Shown here one piece after another: positions 31,925-43,112 of a stretch of DNA of 64,000 nt (position 1 is its first letter; the number at the start of each line of letters is the position of its first letter). The DNA lies in assembly GCA_023052935.1 (NCBI GenBank), contig CM041295.1, positions 16,058,880 to 16,122,879 on the forward strand. The letters run 5' to 3'. The notes under the pieces were generated by a model. It was not told where the DNA came from, made no database searches, and was given only the letters and a program-made list of their open reading frames with translations. Position numbers and translations under genes: made by a program. Source of the stretch: Piezodorus guildinii. Its lineage: Eukaryota > Arthropoda > Insecta > Hemiptera > Pentatomidae.

Positions 31925-32375
31925 GGAGTAAAATCTTAATATTGTAATAATTTTTATTATTTAGTAATATTACAATATATATTTATGAATAAAATCATTA
32001 GTAAAAGTACTTTGAGACTGCATTCAATAAATCCATAGACAATATTTACAGATAATAAAATAAAGATACAAAATGTAAAATAAATCAATAAAATTTTTGC
32101 AAAAAAAAAAAAATAAATAAACAAAATCCAATAAAATACATGCAATAAAAAATCAATAAGTATATATAAAGCTTAACAACAAATGAACATCTTAAAAGCA
32201 CGCGTACCTATGTGCAATATTTGCAACCAGCCTTAGGGACCTGAGATCAGGTATCTTCTCCCATATATGAAGGGAAAAGCTAAGCCCGGGAGATACCAGC
32301 GGCCTCCTTTGTTTTGTCCAGCAATGTGTATAGGTCAAAGTTGAAAGGGTATGCCGATATAAAAAATATAACATG
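31925..32375 (-). repeat. Possible Jockey-type 3' UTR fragment
   Basis: Read on the minus strand, a GC-richer segment (CTTCATATATGGGAGAAGAT) is followed by AT-rich sequence with repeated TATTGATTTT-type motifs and T/A tracts. This resembles the 3' UTR layout of Jockey-A and its relative at 62.8-63.1 kb. Tentative. Confidence 0.3.
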
Positions 32376-32689
32376 AATAAGTAAGACTACGAAGACGAAA
32401 TTTAAGATGATATTTCCCTACAAGGTGATGATGTTCAACAATTAAATAAAAAAGTAATGCCAAATACAAATTATGCCACCAATACTTAAGAGTATTTGGA
32501 TTATTAAAAAGCTATATAAAAAGGGATAGAGTTATAACTTGAAGAGCCAAAAGATGTGGAAATCGGATTAATATATTTCACTTCTTTCGGCAGTCCCTAT
32601 AACTGCCTTCCTTCTTTTATTTATCAATTTCTGATCAAAGCTAAGACTATGAAATGGCTTATTATTTCGAATCAACAAAATTAAAAGTA

Positions 32690-32960
32690 CTTTAGAATGG
32701 AAAAAATTATATTTAAGCCTTGCTATACTTGTTCAATCAGGAAACACCCTTTATGAAATAAAAGATCATTTAATTTAACATCAATATGACGATCTATAAT
32801 CAAAATCCGTAGAGCCGTTTCAGATGAACTTATAGTTCGTCGATTTTGTTGAAAGAGTTGCTGTGACATTTCAGGTATACATTTGTTTTATATACAAATT
32901 ATCAGTAATGTACGGTTTTTCGTTTTTGAGCAAGACTTACTACAGATAAGTGGAAAAAAA
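32690..32960 (+). repeat. Partial family F repeat
   Basis: Contains the TTTAACATCAATATGACG, TAGAGCCGTTT, GTCGATTTTGTTGAAAGAGTTGCTGTGAC and GGTATAC...TTTTTCGTTTTTGAGCAAGAC segments in family order. Confidence 0.5.
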
Positions 32961-33334
32961 AATGGTTTGGTGCTATAAAATCCTATATTTATGATGGAAT
33001 GACTTTTTTTTCTCAATAAGTTTAAAAAAATGGAAGCTTAATCAGTTATTGGGATGACTAAGTATTTCACAATATGTTGGTAGTCTATTCGGTAGCTGGA
33101 AATGCAATATTAACCCTTACAATTGCCTTGAATGACGACGGCCCTTCCAATCAAGTACTAAGTTTGAGCCCTTATAGATTTGATCTGATGCGATAGAGAT
33201 CATGCTCATCTCTCCCTTCGACTTAGCAGATCTACGCAATCCATGTTATTAGTACTCGAATATTGATACTTGTATGCGAATTGATTTTCACTGTATAAAT
33301 TATAAATCTTATTATTATTTTATATAAGATTAGT

Positions 33335-33968
33335 AGCAGAAATGGTGGCGATCTTGATGATATTAATATATCAGGGCATACTTTTGAACTCGTAGAGAAA
33401 TGCAAGTATTTAGGTTCAATGATAACAAAAAAAAATGAAATCCAGGAAGAAATAAAGTCCCGGTTAAAGGTGGGAATGCGTGTTATTATTCAGTTGCTCA
33501 ATTACTTAGCTCGCGGCTTCTGTCTAAAAACTTAAAGGTTAGAATTTATAAAACTATTATTCTTCTGACGGTTCTTGACGGATGTGAAACGTGGCCGCTT
33601 ACTTTGAAGGATAAACAACATTTTAAGGTTTTCGAAAATAAGGTACTGCATAAAATATTTGGTCCGAAGAGAGATGAGGCCACTGGGGAGTTTAGAAGGT
33701 TGCACAACGCGGAATTGCGGAGTCTGTACCCTGTGAATATAATTGAGTTGATAGAGCATCTCGGAGACTCAAATGGGTGCGTAAAGTTGTTGGGCTGAAC
33801 CGACTGGTAGGCATCCGAAAGGTAGGCCGAAGCGTCGATGGGAGGATTGCATTAAGGCTGATCTCGGGGGCTTGGGCTTGACCGGCGAACATTTGACGAG
33901 TCTGTGCAGGCGAAGTTTGGTGGTATCGGCTTCGAACCTTCGGGTTCAGTAAGCCTATTATTATTTTA
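33335..33968 (+). pseudogene. RTE-like RT C-terminal remnant (copy R3)
   Basis: Plus-strand counterpart of the 30797-31445 copy. Frames read GHTFELVEKCKYLGSMITKK, NEIQEEIKSRLK, CYYSVAQLLSSRL, DGCETWPLTLKDKQ, FENKVLHKIFGPKRDEATGE, then (new frame) EPTGRHPKGRPKRRWEDCI and LCRRSLVVSASNLRVQ. It ends at GTAAGCCTATTATTATT, the same (ATT)n-type end as the other copy. At least two frameshifts, and the usual GCETW block has lost its Tyr (LDGCETW). Confidence 0.75.
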
Positions 33969-34671
33969 ATAAGTATACATTGTTCTCAATATATTTAAAT
34001 ATTTATCTTTCCCTTACCCATATACGTATAGTATAACAAAACTATTTATGCGAGAGTTTTCCTAATTATTAAAGTTTAACAGTATATTCATAAGTAGATA
34101 AGAACTAATTACTAAATCAGATGGATATAATGACATTTTAAATGAACGATATTATTCCACCTCAGTGTGATATAATGATATAATGTTATATTCTAATTCC
34201 ATTTGGCTGCTTCTTTAAATTATTTCTAATTTCTCTTCTCATCTAGTATGACAATATTAATTAACAGTATTCCTAAGGTATAATGCAGTAGTAAAGCTGT
34301 TCCCTACCAAGAATACAAATGAAGACTTTAGGGGTATATAGAGGCTGAAGGCTGTTTTCTACATAAACCTAAACTTTTTTGTCCCGAGGATGAAAGGCTT
34401 TTAGGGGGCATTGTATGGTTAAATCTACGGCACTGCTCCTTTCCTTTTCCAAGGCTTCAATTATTTTAGGGGACAAACTAGATTTCATAGAGCCCTTTTT
34501 TCTATTATTTCTCACCTTAAGGCCACTTCTAGAGACTTTCTTTTTCTCTCTCTCTCTCTTTTTTTTTATAAGACTTTTAACCTGATTGTATTGTTGTCCC
34601 CAGAGCTTGAAGTGTCAATACATCGCATTTTGTTGAATAATTGTAGAACAATAATATCTTTTAAAAAATCT
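33969..34671. other. Unassigned DNA
   Basis: AT-rich, with a CT/T-rich tract near 34535-34565. No supported gene or element. Confidence 0.5.
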
Positions 34672-35560
34672 GGTGCGGGCAACACACGACTTTCACTTAC
34701 CTCCGTTTAAATATAGCTTATGATATATTTATTTTTACTCTCGAGAGACCCATTTTATGTTTAGGCATGTATTCAATATGGTACCTTTCTTTTGTTGTAA
34801 TAATCCCAAATTTTGTTTTATATTTATTAATTTAAAAACCTAGCACTGGAAACATACAAATTTCACTTACCTTCGTTGTAAAAATCAATCAAAGAATTTT
34901 CAAATACAGTTAGAGATAAAAATGAGTGAAACCATTAAAGAATTAATTAAATGGAATTTCTATAGAAACATGTGTTTTATTAAAAAATCTATTATATTGT
35001 TATCTAAAATAATAACTTAGTTTTATCGGCTTTTCATCACTCTCTACTAACTTTTAAAAGCTTGTGTATGAGATAATATTTTTTCTAAAATCTCAAGCTT
35101 TCCAACGGTATATCATACATGCACATTACTGTTCTTATGTTCAAAAACAAAAAATTGCATACAAAATATATTTTTTCAGTTTTCTCCTTTAGTTGGGTAT
35201 CGAATTTATTCAATTTATATATTTACCTGTTTTTCAGTAGTGGTAACAAGATAATACAGTTATTTTTATAGAATCGACAAAATTAAAGTTACTTTAGAGA
35301 AAGAAAATTTTAAATATCGGCTTTTGAGCCCTGTCAAACCATTTCAATCCGAATGAAACCTAGATGATATGAAAGCTCATCAAATTTTACATCGATATAG
35401 CGAGTTTAATAAAAATCGTCCGAATCCGTTTTTGAGAAAATCGAAAAAAAGTGCAAAATGCATCGTATAAAGTAGCTCTTCTGGTAAGCCGATTTTGATG
35501 AAAAAGATTTTGTAACGTCTCGGGCGTATAGTTGTCTTAAATCATGTGATTCCCGCCATA
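34672..35560 (+). repeat. Family F repeat, left half of a foldback pair
   Basis: Two family starts are present (34672 and about 34820, both with TTTCACTTACCT-C/T-CGTT). They are followed by CTTTCCAACGGTATATCATA, AAGTAGCTCTTCTGGTAAGC and GTCTCGGGCGTATAGTTGTC. A reverse copy follows directly at 35582-36398, so the region can fold back on itself. Confidence 0.7.
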
Positions 35561-35581
35561 CCGCCCTTCAATGACTTTATA

Positions 35582-36398
35582 ACTTTCACTCACCTATATT
35601 TAAGATGTATAGTAAGGAAAATTATTGCGATCCTAAAAACTAATGAATTTGAGGTTTCACCGGAAATACTCCTAATGACCAAGTCCCACAAAAAGGTCTT
35701 TGCGCGTGCATGTGGTATTGTGGTAACGACAAGTTTTATAAAACTGAAATTTCATTGTTGAGAAGCGTATACGCCTGAGATGTTACAGCAACTTATTTAA
35801 CAAAACCCTCAAACTAAAAGAGTCACTTTATTTTATATATTTTGCATCTTTTTACGATTTTCTCAAAAACGGCTATAATGATTTTGATTAAACTAGCTAT
35901 ATCAAAGAAAATTTAATGGACTTTAATAGTATCCAGGTTTCATTATGATTCAAGTAATCTGACAGGCCTTAAATAGCGATATTTAAAATTGTCTTCATCT
36001 AAAATATTAATTTTTTTACTTTAAAAAATTAACCATTTCATCATTGGTAATTAACGGAAAAATATACAAGATGGAAGAACTTGATAACTAACTGAAAAAG
36101 CAAAGAGCAACAATATTTGTGTAGGTAATTTTTTTTTCTTTCCAAACATTAGCATAGTAATTAATATATTGTTGGAAAGCTAAAATGTTTTCTTATACAA
36201 ACAGTTCTGGAAGGAATGTTAACTGACGAAAAAGGCATACACTTAACTCAGTTTTGTACATTCCAATTTCTATTTCTATATTAATTAAACTAAAAAAGTC
36301 TAATTTTTAATATTTTTTCAACTAAATATAACTTTATTTAAAAGTTCCTAAATTGATTTTGACAACGAAGGTACGTAAATGTGTGCTGCGCTCACAAT
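35582..36398 (-). repeat. Full-length family F repeat, right half of a foldback pair
   Basis: Starts ACTTTCACTCACCTATAT, with the central modules in reverse (GTATACGCCTGAGATGTTAC, AAAAGAGTCACTTTATTT, TATTGTTGGAAAGCTAAAA). It ends ACGAAGGTACGTAAATGTGTGCTGCG. About 820 bp, the most complete uninterrupted copy in the window. No ORF of note. Confidence 0.7.
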
Positions 36399-36654
36399 AT
36401 TTTTCATTTAGCACATATTAATTTAGTAATATAAAGAAAAAAAAGACAGAGTTTATGCTTGATATAGCTCACATGTTTTAGCCGAAACGCCTTCAAAGTT
36501 AAAAAAAAGTTCACACGAATGACTCCTGATTATTTAGACCTATAAAATTAGAAAAATAATATATATATATATATATATATATTTAAATTTATTTATTGGA
36601 ATTTACAACTGTATACAGGAATACAACAAGTAAATCAGATGAAAATATAAAGTG

Positions 36655-36932
36655 CTGGAAGAAATTAGTCCGGGTCGCGGTCATTAAATGAAACAACTAA
36701 ATAGTTTCAACTATTTTATTGTTTGCCAACGTTTCGACCCCCTTTGTGGGTCATCATCAGGGCGCATGGTGGGAGAATGGAAACTAAATATTTCCATTAT
36801 CAGTTTCCATTCTCCCACCATGCGCCCTGATGATGACCCACAAAGGGGGTCGAAACGTTGGCAAACAATAAAATAGTTGAAACTATTTAGTTGTTTCATT
36901 TAATGACCGCCACCCGGACTAATTCCTTCCAG
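36655..36932. repeat. Near-perfect palindrome with hammerhead-like motif in each arm
   Basis: Two 131-bp arms (36655-36785 and 36802-36932) are reverse complements with about two mismatches, separated by a 16-base loop. Each arm contains CTGATGA, a potential 5-bp stem GACCC/GGGTC and GAAAC (plus strand 36827-36856; minus strand 36731-36760). This is the core order of a hammerhead ribozyme, with one extra T before the stem. Such motifs are known in Penelope-like elements. Open frames on both strands here are products of the symmetry, not genes. Confidence 0.85.
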
Positions 36933-37039
36933 TAATTCTCAACGGTCAACTAATTACATCCACAACGAAATATATAAAGGCATGAAAAACATGTAAAGAA
37001 GCTTCCTGATGGAAGCACTCTAAAAATGTTCTAAACTAG

Positions 37040-37935
37040 AAGGTCTCGGGGCCATCTCCTTTTCAGACGCCTCAGAGGATTGTCAGGAATTGGAGAGGAA
37101 GAAAGGATTGAAACTAGAGGATTAGGGTGGGAATGGAGTTTGTCATGAAAGGAATGGTATCTAGATCGGGCCAAATCAGCAACATACGGAATATTAAGGT
37201 CTTCTTGGATCAGTTTGTTAGTTACAAAATAAGGTGCATTAAGGATTTTACGAAGGGTTTTGGATAGTAGGGATTGGTACGGGAAGAATTCGATGGTTTA
37301 GTAGAGCCCCAAAGCTCTACTCTGTAAGTCCATATCGGTCTTATGATGGTCATATAAATAAGTCTTTTGTAATTAAGCGGTAGGTTGGAACATTTGTCCA
37401 GTAAGTGTTGAAGTAGTCAAAAACGTTGTGCAGTTTCTTGTCGTTTCAGTCTTTTATGAGGGTTCCAAGTGAGACGTTTGTCAAGGTGCAGTCCTAGATA
37501 TTCGATCTGTTCAACCGGGACAAGAGGAGTATTATTGAAGGAGACATTAGGGCAGGATGTCATAGGTTTATGACGAAGGGTAAAGGTAATTTGGTTGGAT
37601 TTGTTGGCATTTAATTTAATTCTCCAGTTCTTACACCATACTTCGAGGTCTCTGATGTGGGATTGGAGAGTTTGAGAGGCATTAGTTGGATCAGTATTGA
37701 CTGATAACACACAAGTATCATCAGCGTAAGTAGAAAGGAAAGTGTTAGGATGGGATGGGATATCAGCTGTATAAACTGTGAAAGAATAGGTCCTAGGATA
37801 CTGCCTTGAGGAACACCAGCAAACTGACTAAAAATATATGAATAGGAATTATTATGATTTACTTTGAAGGATCTGTCTGTTTGAAGTTTGTAAAGAAATC
37901 CCGGGTGCCAATATATTTTAGGTAGGAAAAAGTCA
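37040..37935 (-). pseudogene. Jockey-B reverse transcriptase remnant (B3)
   Basis: Minus-strand frames read FFAGVPQGSILGPI-type RT sequence near 37790-37830, VLSVNTDPTNASQTLQSH, LEVWCKNWRIKLNANKSNQ, PVEQIEYLGLHLDKRLTWNP, an ELWGSTK block and the terminal KRRWPRDLL near 37045. Frame changes near 37416 and 37290. Truncated before RT domain A. Confidence 0.75.
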
Positions 37936-38184
37936 TTTTTAATGTGGTGAGCTTTATTTATTTATTTTATTTTTTTTTTGGAATATTGATGAAGTTTGTT
38001 TATAAACAGAAGTAAGGAATTTTAGGAGATACCCCGAAACGTAAATGTGTAATAATACTTAACAAAGAGAAGGTCTTTTGGAAGAAATATAAAGAAAATC
38101 ATCGCTTATTTTTCTACTTCAAATATTACTCAATTTCTCCAATATATCAAGAATATAAAATAAAATTATAATAATGAAAGTTTG

Positions 38185-38463
38185 GCCCGTACGAGGTATC
38201 AATCCTTCCATGACAAACTCCATTCCCACACTAATCCTTTCGTTTCAATCCTTGCTTCCTCTTCAATTCCTGACAATCCTCCGAGGCGTCTAAAAAGGAG
38301 ATGGCCCCGGGACCTTCTAGTTTAGAATATTTTTAGAGTGCTCCCATTGGGAAGCTTCTCTACATGTGCTTCATGCTTTTTTATGTTTCATTCAAATTTA
38401 CTTGTTGTATTACTTGTTATACAGTTGTAAATTCCAATAAATAAATTTATAAAAAAATAAAAT
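38185..38463 (+). pseudogene. Jockey-B 3' end fragment (copy B4)
   Basis: Encodes only the last residues (NPPRRLKRRWPRDLLV, stop near 38323), followed by the 3' UTR (GGGAAGCTTCTCTACATGTG) and an A-rich tail. It is very close in sequence to the 3' end of copy B3 but in the opposite orientation. Confidence 0.75.
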
Positions 38464-39755
38464 AAAATAATGAAAGTAAAATGTATTATTTGGGAGTCTA
38501 CTTCTAATAAAAACTAGACCCTTTAGGATATTATTCGGGTAATTGACTTTTCCTTAGAATAGGACTATCATTGCTCAATCTAAATACTCAGAGATCAACT
38601 TGATAAATAATAAATAATAAATAATCCGTTATAAAGAATAAGCCTTCAAAAAGTAATTGAATTTCATAAGACAGAATCCGCTAGAGAGACATTAAATCTA
38701 TTATAAAAATATTTTAAGGCGTTTAACTTTCCCCAAAGTAAAAAAAAAAAAAAAAAATTAAAAAAAAAATGTTAGGGAAAGATAAAAGCCCCCACCCCTT
38801 TCCCCGCTGGAGGCTAATGCAATAACGGCCTGTCTTTGAGGAGCCCTTATCCTAAATCCATATTCAGATTATCTCCACTCGTTGATCTTAAACTTGTTCC
38901 TAATAAGAAGTTATTAGATGAAGGATCCAGTTAGGTCGGCCCTACGGTCCAAGGGATTTTCCTTTAATAGCCTGTTGAGCAGCTATGTCGAGTAAAACCA
39001 CTACTTCAGAGAAGGAGATGTATGTAGTTAGCTGTGTTTATCCAACTGCAATTAATATCTTTCGAAGTAATGGCATTTACTTTAACTTACCTATATATCA
39101 AAGGAATGTATTACACGTTTTATTGTCCCCGGAGTAGTTATATTCAAATTTACTGCCATTATTCAATAACACATTGGTATATTGCATTTAATATAATATA
39201 AACAAAATATTAGTTATGTGGACTCACTAGACACATTTTCGTAAAATGTATCCCAATTTTAATTTAGTCATACATCAATATTTTTTTGTTTTACTACTTC
39301 TTCGTGTATCTCTCTCTCTCTCATTTAAATCGATTTCGCTTGTGTAAATAGACACTATAAAGAGCAACTATCCGGAAATGCAGTGATTCTCGAGCTCAAC
39401 TTGACAACTCTGCCGCTGTAACATTACACCACAATGACCGAAATAGCGAAATAATAAAATCCTATTTTAATAAGACCCCTGGAAGTTTCTAAAACTAATG
39501 TTAAACAACTGCTTTTAGGGTCGATTGCAGGGAGAATAGAAGCTAATGATTCCAGATCTCGGGTAGCTGCATCAGGCCGAAATTAAGTTGTGGTTTGCTA
39601 GTTTGTGCTGAGAACTACACCATTCGAATCAAGTAAAACAAATAACATCTTCATCCAAGCTAATACGTAACCAGAGGCATAACAAGTTGCATACAGAATT
39701 CGCTTTTATCTTTAATGCAACGAATGAAACGTTGATTCCCAAAACGTTGAAATTA
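38464..39755. other. Spacer with a tRNA-like SINE head candidate
   Basis: No gene. A short family F end fragment (AACTTACCTATATATC) lies at about 39082-39130. On the minus strand 39431-39380 reads TGGTGTAATGT and then AGCTCGAGAATC, resembling RNA polymerase III A and B boxes. See findings. Confidence 0.4.
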
Positions 39756-40676
39756 TTGAGTTGTGTCACATGAAATGTCCGTTTTCAAGGTAAATAATTT
39801 TTATTAAAAATATGATATGAAAACAAGATAATTTTATTCGAAGTATTTACCTTCTTTTTCTACACATTCTTCCAACGTGACACCAACGTTTTTTCCCCTA
39901 ACTGAAAAACTCTAAGCATTGAAGTGAAACAAAATCTGAAAACGCACGTTTCACTTGATCATCATTTTCAAAAAGTTTTTCTTTGACGAAGTTGTCTAAA
40001 TTCCTGAACAGGTGGTTATCTGTTGAAGACAAGTCGGGAGAATATAGTGGGTGCGGAAGAACTTCGTAGCCCAGTTCTTTCAATTTTTGCACGGTATGTT
40101 TTGAAAGATGGGGTCTTGCTTCCGCTCAGTGAGATCATGAGGTACACATGTATCGAGCTTTTTTACTTTCCCAATACACTTTAAATGTCTGGAAACGGTA
40201 GATGCAGTTGCATTTAGTTGTGCTGAGAGTACTTTAACTGTTTGGTAGGGGTTTCCTTCACTGTATGTTAGAGGACATCGTTGTCTATTACGGACGGAAG
40301 TCTTCCTCGGGGCAAGTTTTCGAAGTCGGTATCCTCAGCTGGAAACTTAGCAAACCAACGGCGAATGGTCCGTTCATTAACACTCCCTTCCACAAACGCC
40401 TTGCTAATATTTCTAGCGACCTCAGCTGCTGAATGGCCGAGTTTAAACTCGTACAAAAACATTACTTGAAAATCGCGTGTTTCCATGTTTATATTTGGAG
40501 GTATACTAAACAGTGAGTAATTGATTGGGAAGCTAATGTTTATAATACAAAGGTAGAGGATTAGTAACTGTTTACTTTAAATATGTAAACATTCGGAAGA
40601 AAACAACAGAGACCTGCAAAATCCTTTATGTATTTCAGAACCTGTAATAACGGGCCTTTCATGTGAAACAACCCAA
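39756..40676 (-). mobile_element. Mariner deletion derivative (copy A)
   Basis: 921 bp between TA dinucleotides. Terminal inverted repeats of about 25-30 bp (TTGAGTTGTGTCACATGAAA at the left, matching the reverse complement of TTTCATGTGAAACAACCCAA at the right). It encodes the transposase N-terminus and C-terminus with the middle missing, as in copies B and C. It forms the outer end of the left arm of a large inverted duplication. Confidence 0.88.
39890..40490 (-). pseudogene. Mariner transposase, internally deleted (copy A)
   Basis: N-terminal part METRDFQVMFLYEFKLGHSA through NERTIRRWFAKFPAEDTD is the mariner helix-turn-helix DNA-binding region. It then runs through the HDLTE block into PIFQ. 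The C-terminal part resumes at KLKELGYEVLPHPLYSPDLS and NHLFRNLDNFVKEKLF (third catalytic Asp block). The segment with the first two catalytic Asp residues is missing. A stop and frame change separate the halves. Full-length mariner transposases are about 340-350 residues. Confidence 0.85.
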
Positions 40677-40829
40677 TATAATAAGGAAGGTGTGTTTTTC
40701 AACGAAATAAGATGTTTTATTATTTCTTTTTGAAAATAATTGCATTTCTGAATAGAGTTTTAAAGGGTTTGAGTTTATTTTAGATGAAATCTGTATGCCC
40801 AATTTCGTTAGATGTTCAGAACAAAAATG

Positions 40830-41252
40830 TATCCTTGTTTAACAGATCCGACCTAGGACTTCATCGTGACAAATGTCTTACTTAGAACTCTAATATGATT
40901 GAAGATTAATCCAATAATAGATTGAAGTGACAAGAAACTGATCGACGTTTTAGGCTACTTCAACAATTACAAGAAAAACCTTTCAACTACAAAAGTTCCA
41001 TCTACATTACTGTAATAAGACCCTTTTGCACTTACGGTGTTGAGCTTCGGGACTATAGTATACAACATAATTCTTCTCGTATCCAATCCTTACAATCCAA
41101 GATCTTTTAAAAATCCCTAAAGCTCCTTTCTTCGTCACAAATAAACTCATCCATAATGATCTAAAAGCGCCTTATGGTGCTGATTTGGCTCGAAGCAGAT
41201 ACCCTCTGGTTAAAATAACTATTGAAGTGCTGTCAATACGCAGTCTCTCAAT

Positions 41253-41287
<35 letters not shown>

Positions 41288-41355
41288 GCATTTTATCCTA
41301 TAACAAATTTACTTGTTGTATTGTAAAAACAAAATTGTAAATTTCAATAAATAAA
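40830..41355 (+). pseudogene. Decayed Jockey-B 3' fragment (copy B5)
   Basis: Recognisable as QIR-LGLHRDKCLT near 40845-40890, RRFRLLQQLQEKP, and (near 41010-41100) IRPFCTYGVELRDYSIQHNS, then FVTNKLIHNDLKAPYGADLA. It ends with poly-T, TTTACTTGTTGTATTGTAA and AATTTCAATAAATAAA. Many stops and small deletions make it older than B2 and B3. Confidence 0.65.
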
Positions 41356-41448
41356 ATGAATATTATAATATCCCCACAAGGGATGCCAATATGGCAGTAT
41401 AAGTAAGATTGTACCAATATGTATATGTAAATCAATGTATTTCTCTTT

Positions 41449-42224
41449 TTTATTTATTTTATTTATATATAGCTCACAATGAAGGCCGAAACTCGGCCAC
41501 AATATATTTAGCTTACATAATAGAAGTGTTTTCTATGACTGGAGCCCTTACTAATCTTTACTTATACTCTACAAACAACTACTATTCCATGGGTAATCAT
41601 GATACAAAACTTATTGGTATTTAATGTACATTGTAAATCGTATATAAATAAATAGTCTTTATTTTATTCCAACTACTCTTCCATCATTATTTTTTCAATT
41701 ACTGGCTGTTGTTTTTTTTGTAGCACTGTTGAAGCTTATGTGTAAACCTATAAAATACCGCTCATTTTGCGTTATCCTCGGTGCTAGGGCGATGTATTGG
41801 TCTCTTAGGGGTTGCAAAATGAGATGAGAAGATGCCGAATATGGGTATGGGATATTATGTGGATCGGGCTTCCCTCTTTCCCCCCGACCAGGCATCTTTT
41901 ATGCAACGATGACATAATTTATTGTTATACGTCTAGTTTATCATATTTTGCCGCCGAAGATGTTCATAAAAATGAATATCCTGAAAGAACTAGTGATAAG
42001 AAATAGAAGGTAAAGAAATTGAAACTAATAGACAAAATAGTTCGCCAAACTCTCAAGTAAAGTAAGGAAAATTTATTGTTTAGAGGAACTGTGATGGATG
42101 TGGACTTAGTTGCTTTTAAATATTAAAACTGGATACAGGAATTTCACAGACAATGCAAAAATATATCATTAATTTATTATTGAACTTATTTATTTGATTA
42201 TTTTCGCATTAATATCTAAAATTG
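41449..42224. other. Unassigned spacer between duplication arms
   Basis: No supported gene. Short open frames near 41409-41624 and 41695-42006 lack recognisable motifs. Confidence 0.5.
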
Positions 42225-42815
42225 TTTTTACTTTAAATTACCTATACATTAAATTGTATTGTGACTGAACATTTTCTAAATAGAATTTTCTGCAGAACAT
42301 AAACGTGTAAAGTTCCTCGGATTCTAAATGACTAAGTCTCACAAAAAAGTGTGAGTGTGTATGTGATAAGTGTAACTCAAATCGCTAAACTGTATGCAAA
42401 TAAAATTTTATTTTCAACTAAAGCGGTGAACCAGAAGCTATGTATTTTTCACCTTTTAAAGATTCTGATTATACCTGTTATAAGGATGTCATCTTTATTA
42501 AGCTTCGATATTATGTAGGTTTCATTCAGATTGAAGTTACCGATTTCGATTTTTAACTAAAAGAAAAAAATACACACATATATATTAAATATAACATAAG
42601 AATAGTAAAATAGGTGCATAATATAACGTTGGAAAGGTAAAGAGTTTAGAAAAAATGTCATCTCACATACAAAGTTTTATAAGGTTATGGAATACGATGA
42701 AAAAAAAAATTAAAACTAAGTGATTGTAGGATATAATAATATCTATTGTTTGATTATTTAATTTGAAAACCAAATTTCAATGGAAACACGATGTAAGTGT
42801 GCAACTTTGTTTAAA
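42225..42815 (-). repeat. Family F repeat
   Basis: Reverse-orientation order: TTACCTATACATTAAATTG, GTGTGAGTGTGTATGTG, GGTGAACCAGAAGCTATG, ATAATATAACGTTGGAAAGG, then TTTCAATGGAAACACGATGTAAGTGTG. Confidence 0.65.
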
Positions 42816-42879
42816 AGGTCTTTCTTTTTTCTTTTTTTTTTCTTTATTTCTTCATTGGTTACGATGGTAACAACCGAGT

Positions 42880-43112
42880 AGACGCCATATGATCTAAAAA
42901 GGAAGAGAGGCCGACCAGTGAAGAGATGGTGCGATTTATTGAGGCTGACGATGGGACCCCTCTGGTGGAGAGACGCTAAAGACAGGGTTATATGGAAACA
43001 GAAGGGGACAGAGCTCACGGATACCGCTTCTCAACAGGGCTAGTCACCCAGAGAAGTGCTGACTACTACTCCCTCAGGGGAAGGCCTGTGCAGGAAGAAA
43101 GACATAGAAGAA
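42880..43112 (+). pseudogene. RTE-like ORF2 C-terminal fragment (copy R4)
   Basis: Reads KRGRPVKRWCDLLRLTMGPL then WWRDAKDRVIWKQKGTELTD, ending at a stop near 43041, followed by a GAAGAAGAAG-type 3' end. The RGRP-x-RW and A-x-DR-x2-W spacing is the C-terminus found in RTE-like ORF2 proteins. Only this tail remains. Confidence 0.55.

Larger units (their letters stand above)
36577..37935 (-). mobile_element. 5'-truncated Jockey-B element (copy B3) with inserted palindrome
   Basis: A-rich tail on the minus strand at about 36577-36600, 3' UTR interrupted by the palindrome 36655-36932, then RT C-terminal coding sequence up to about 37935. The 3' UTR pieces on either side of the palindrome (TTGGAATTTACAACTGTAT and AAGAAGCTTCCTGATGGAAG) are contiguous in the other Jockey-B copies. 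Confidence 0.75.
39756..41448. repeat. Left arm of large inverted duplication
   Basis: Reverse complement of 44338-46023. The arm contains mariner copy A, about 170 bases of spacer and a Jockey-B 3' fragment. In the stretch 40840-41270 I see only a handful of substitutions against the right arm. A roughly 46-base indel occurs next to the mariner inner end (present in the right arm). Confidence 0.85.

Noticed and set aside
36688..36899. Two near-identical 62-codon open frames on opposite strands
   Set aside because: They are the expected result of the palindrome at 36655-36932, not genes.
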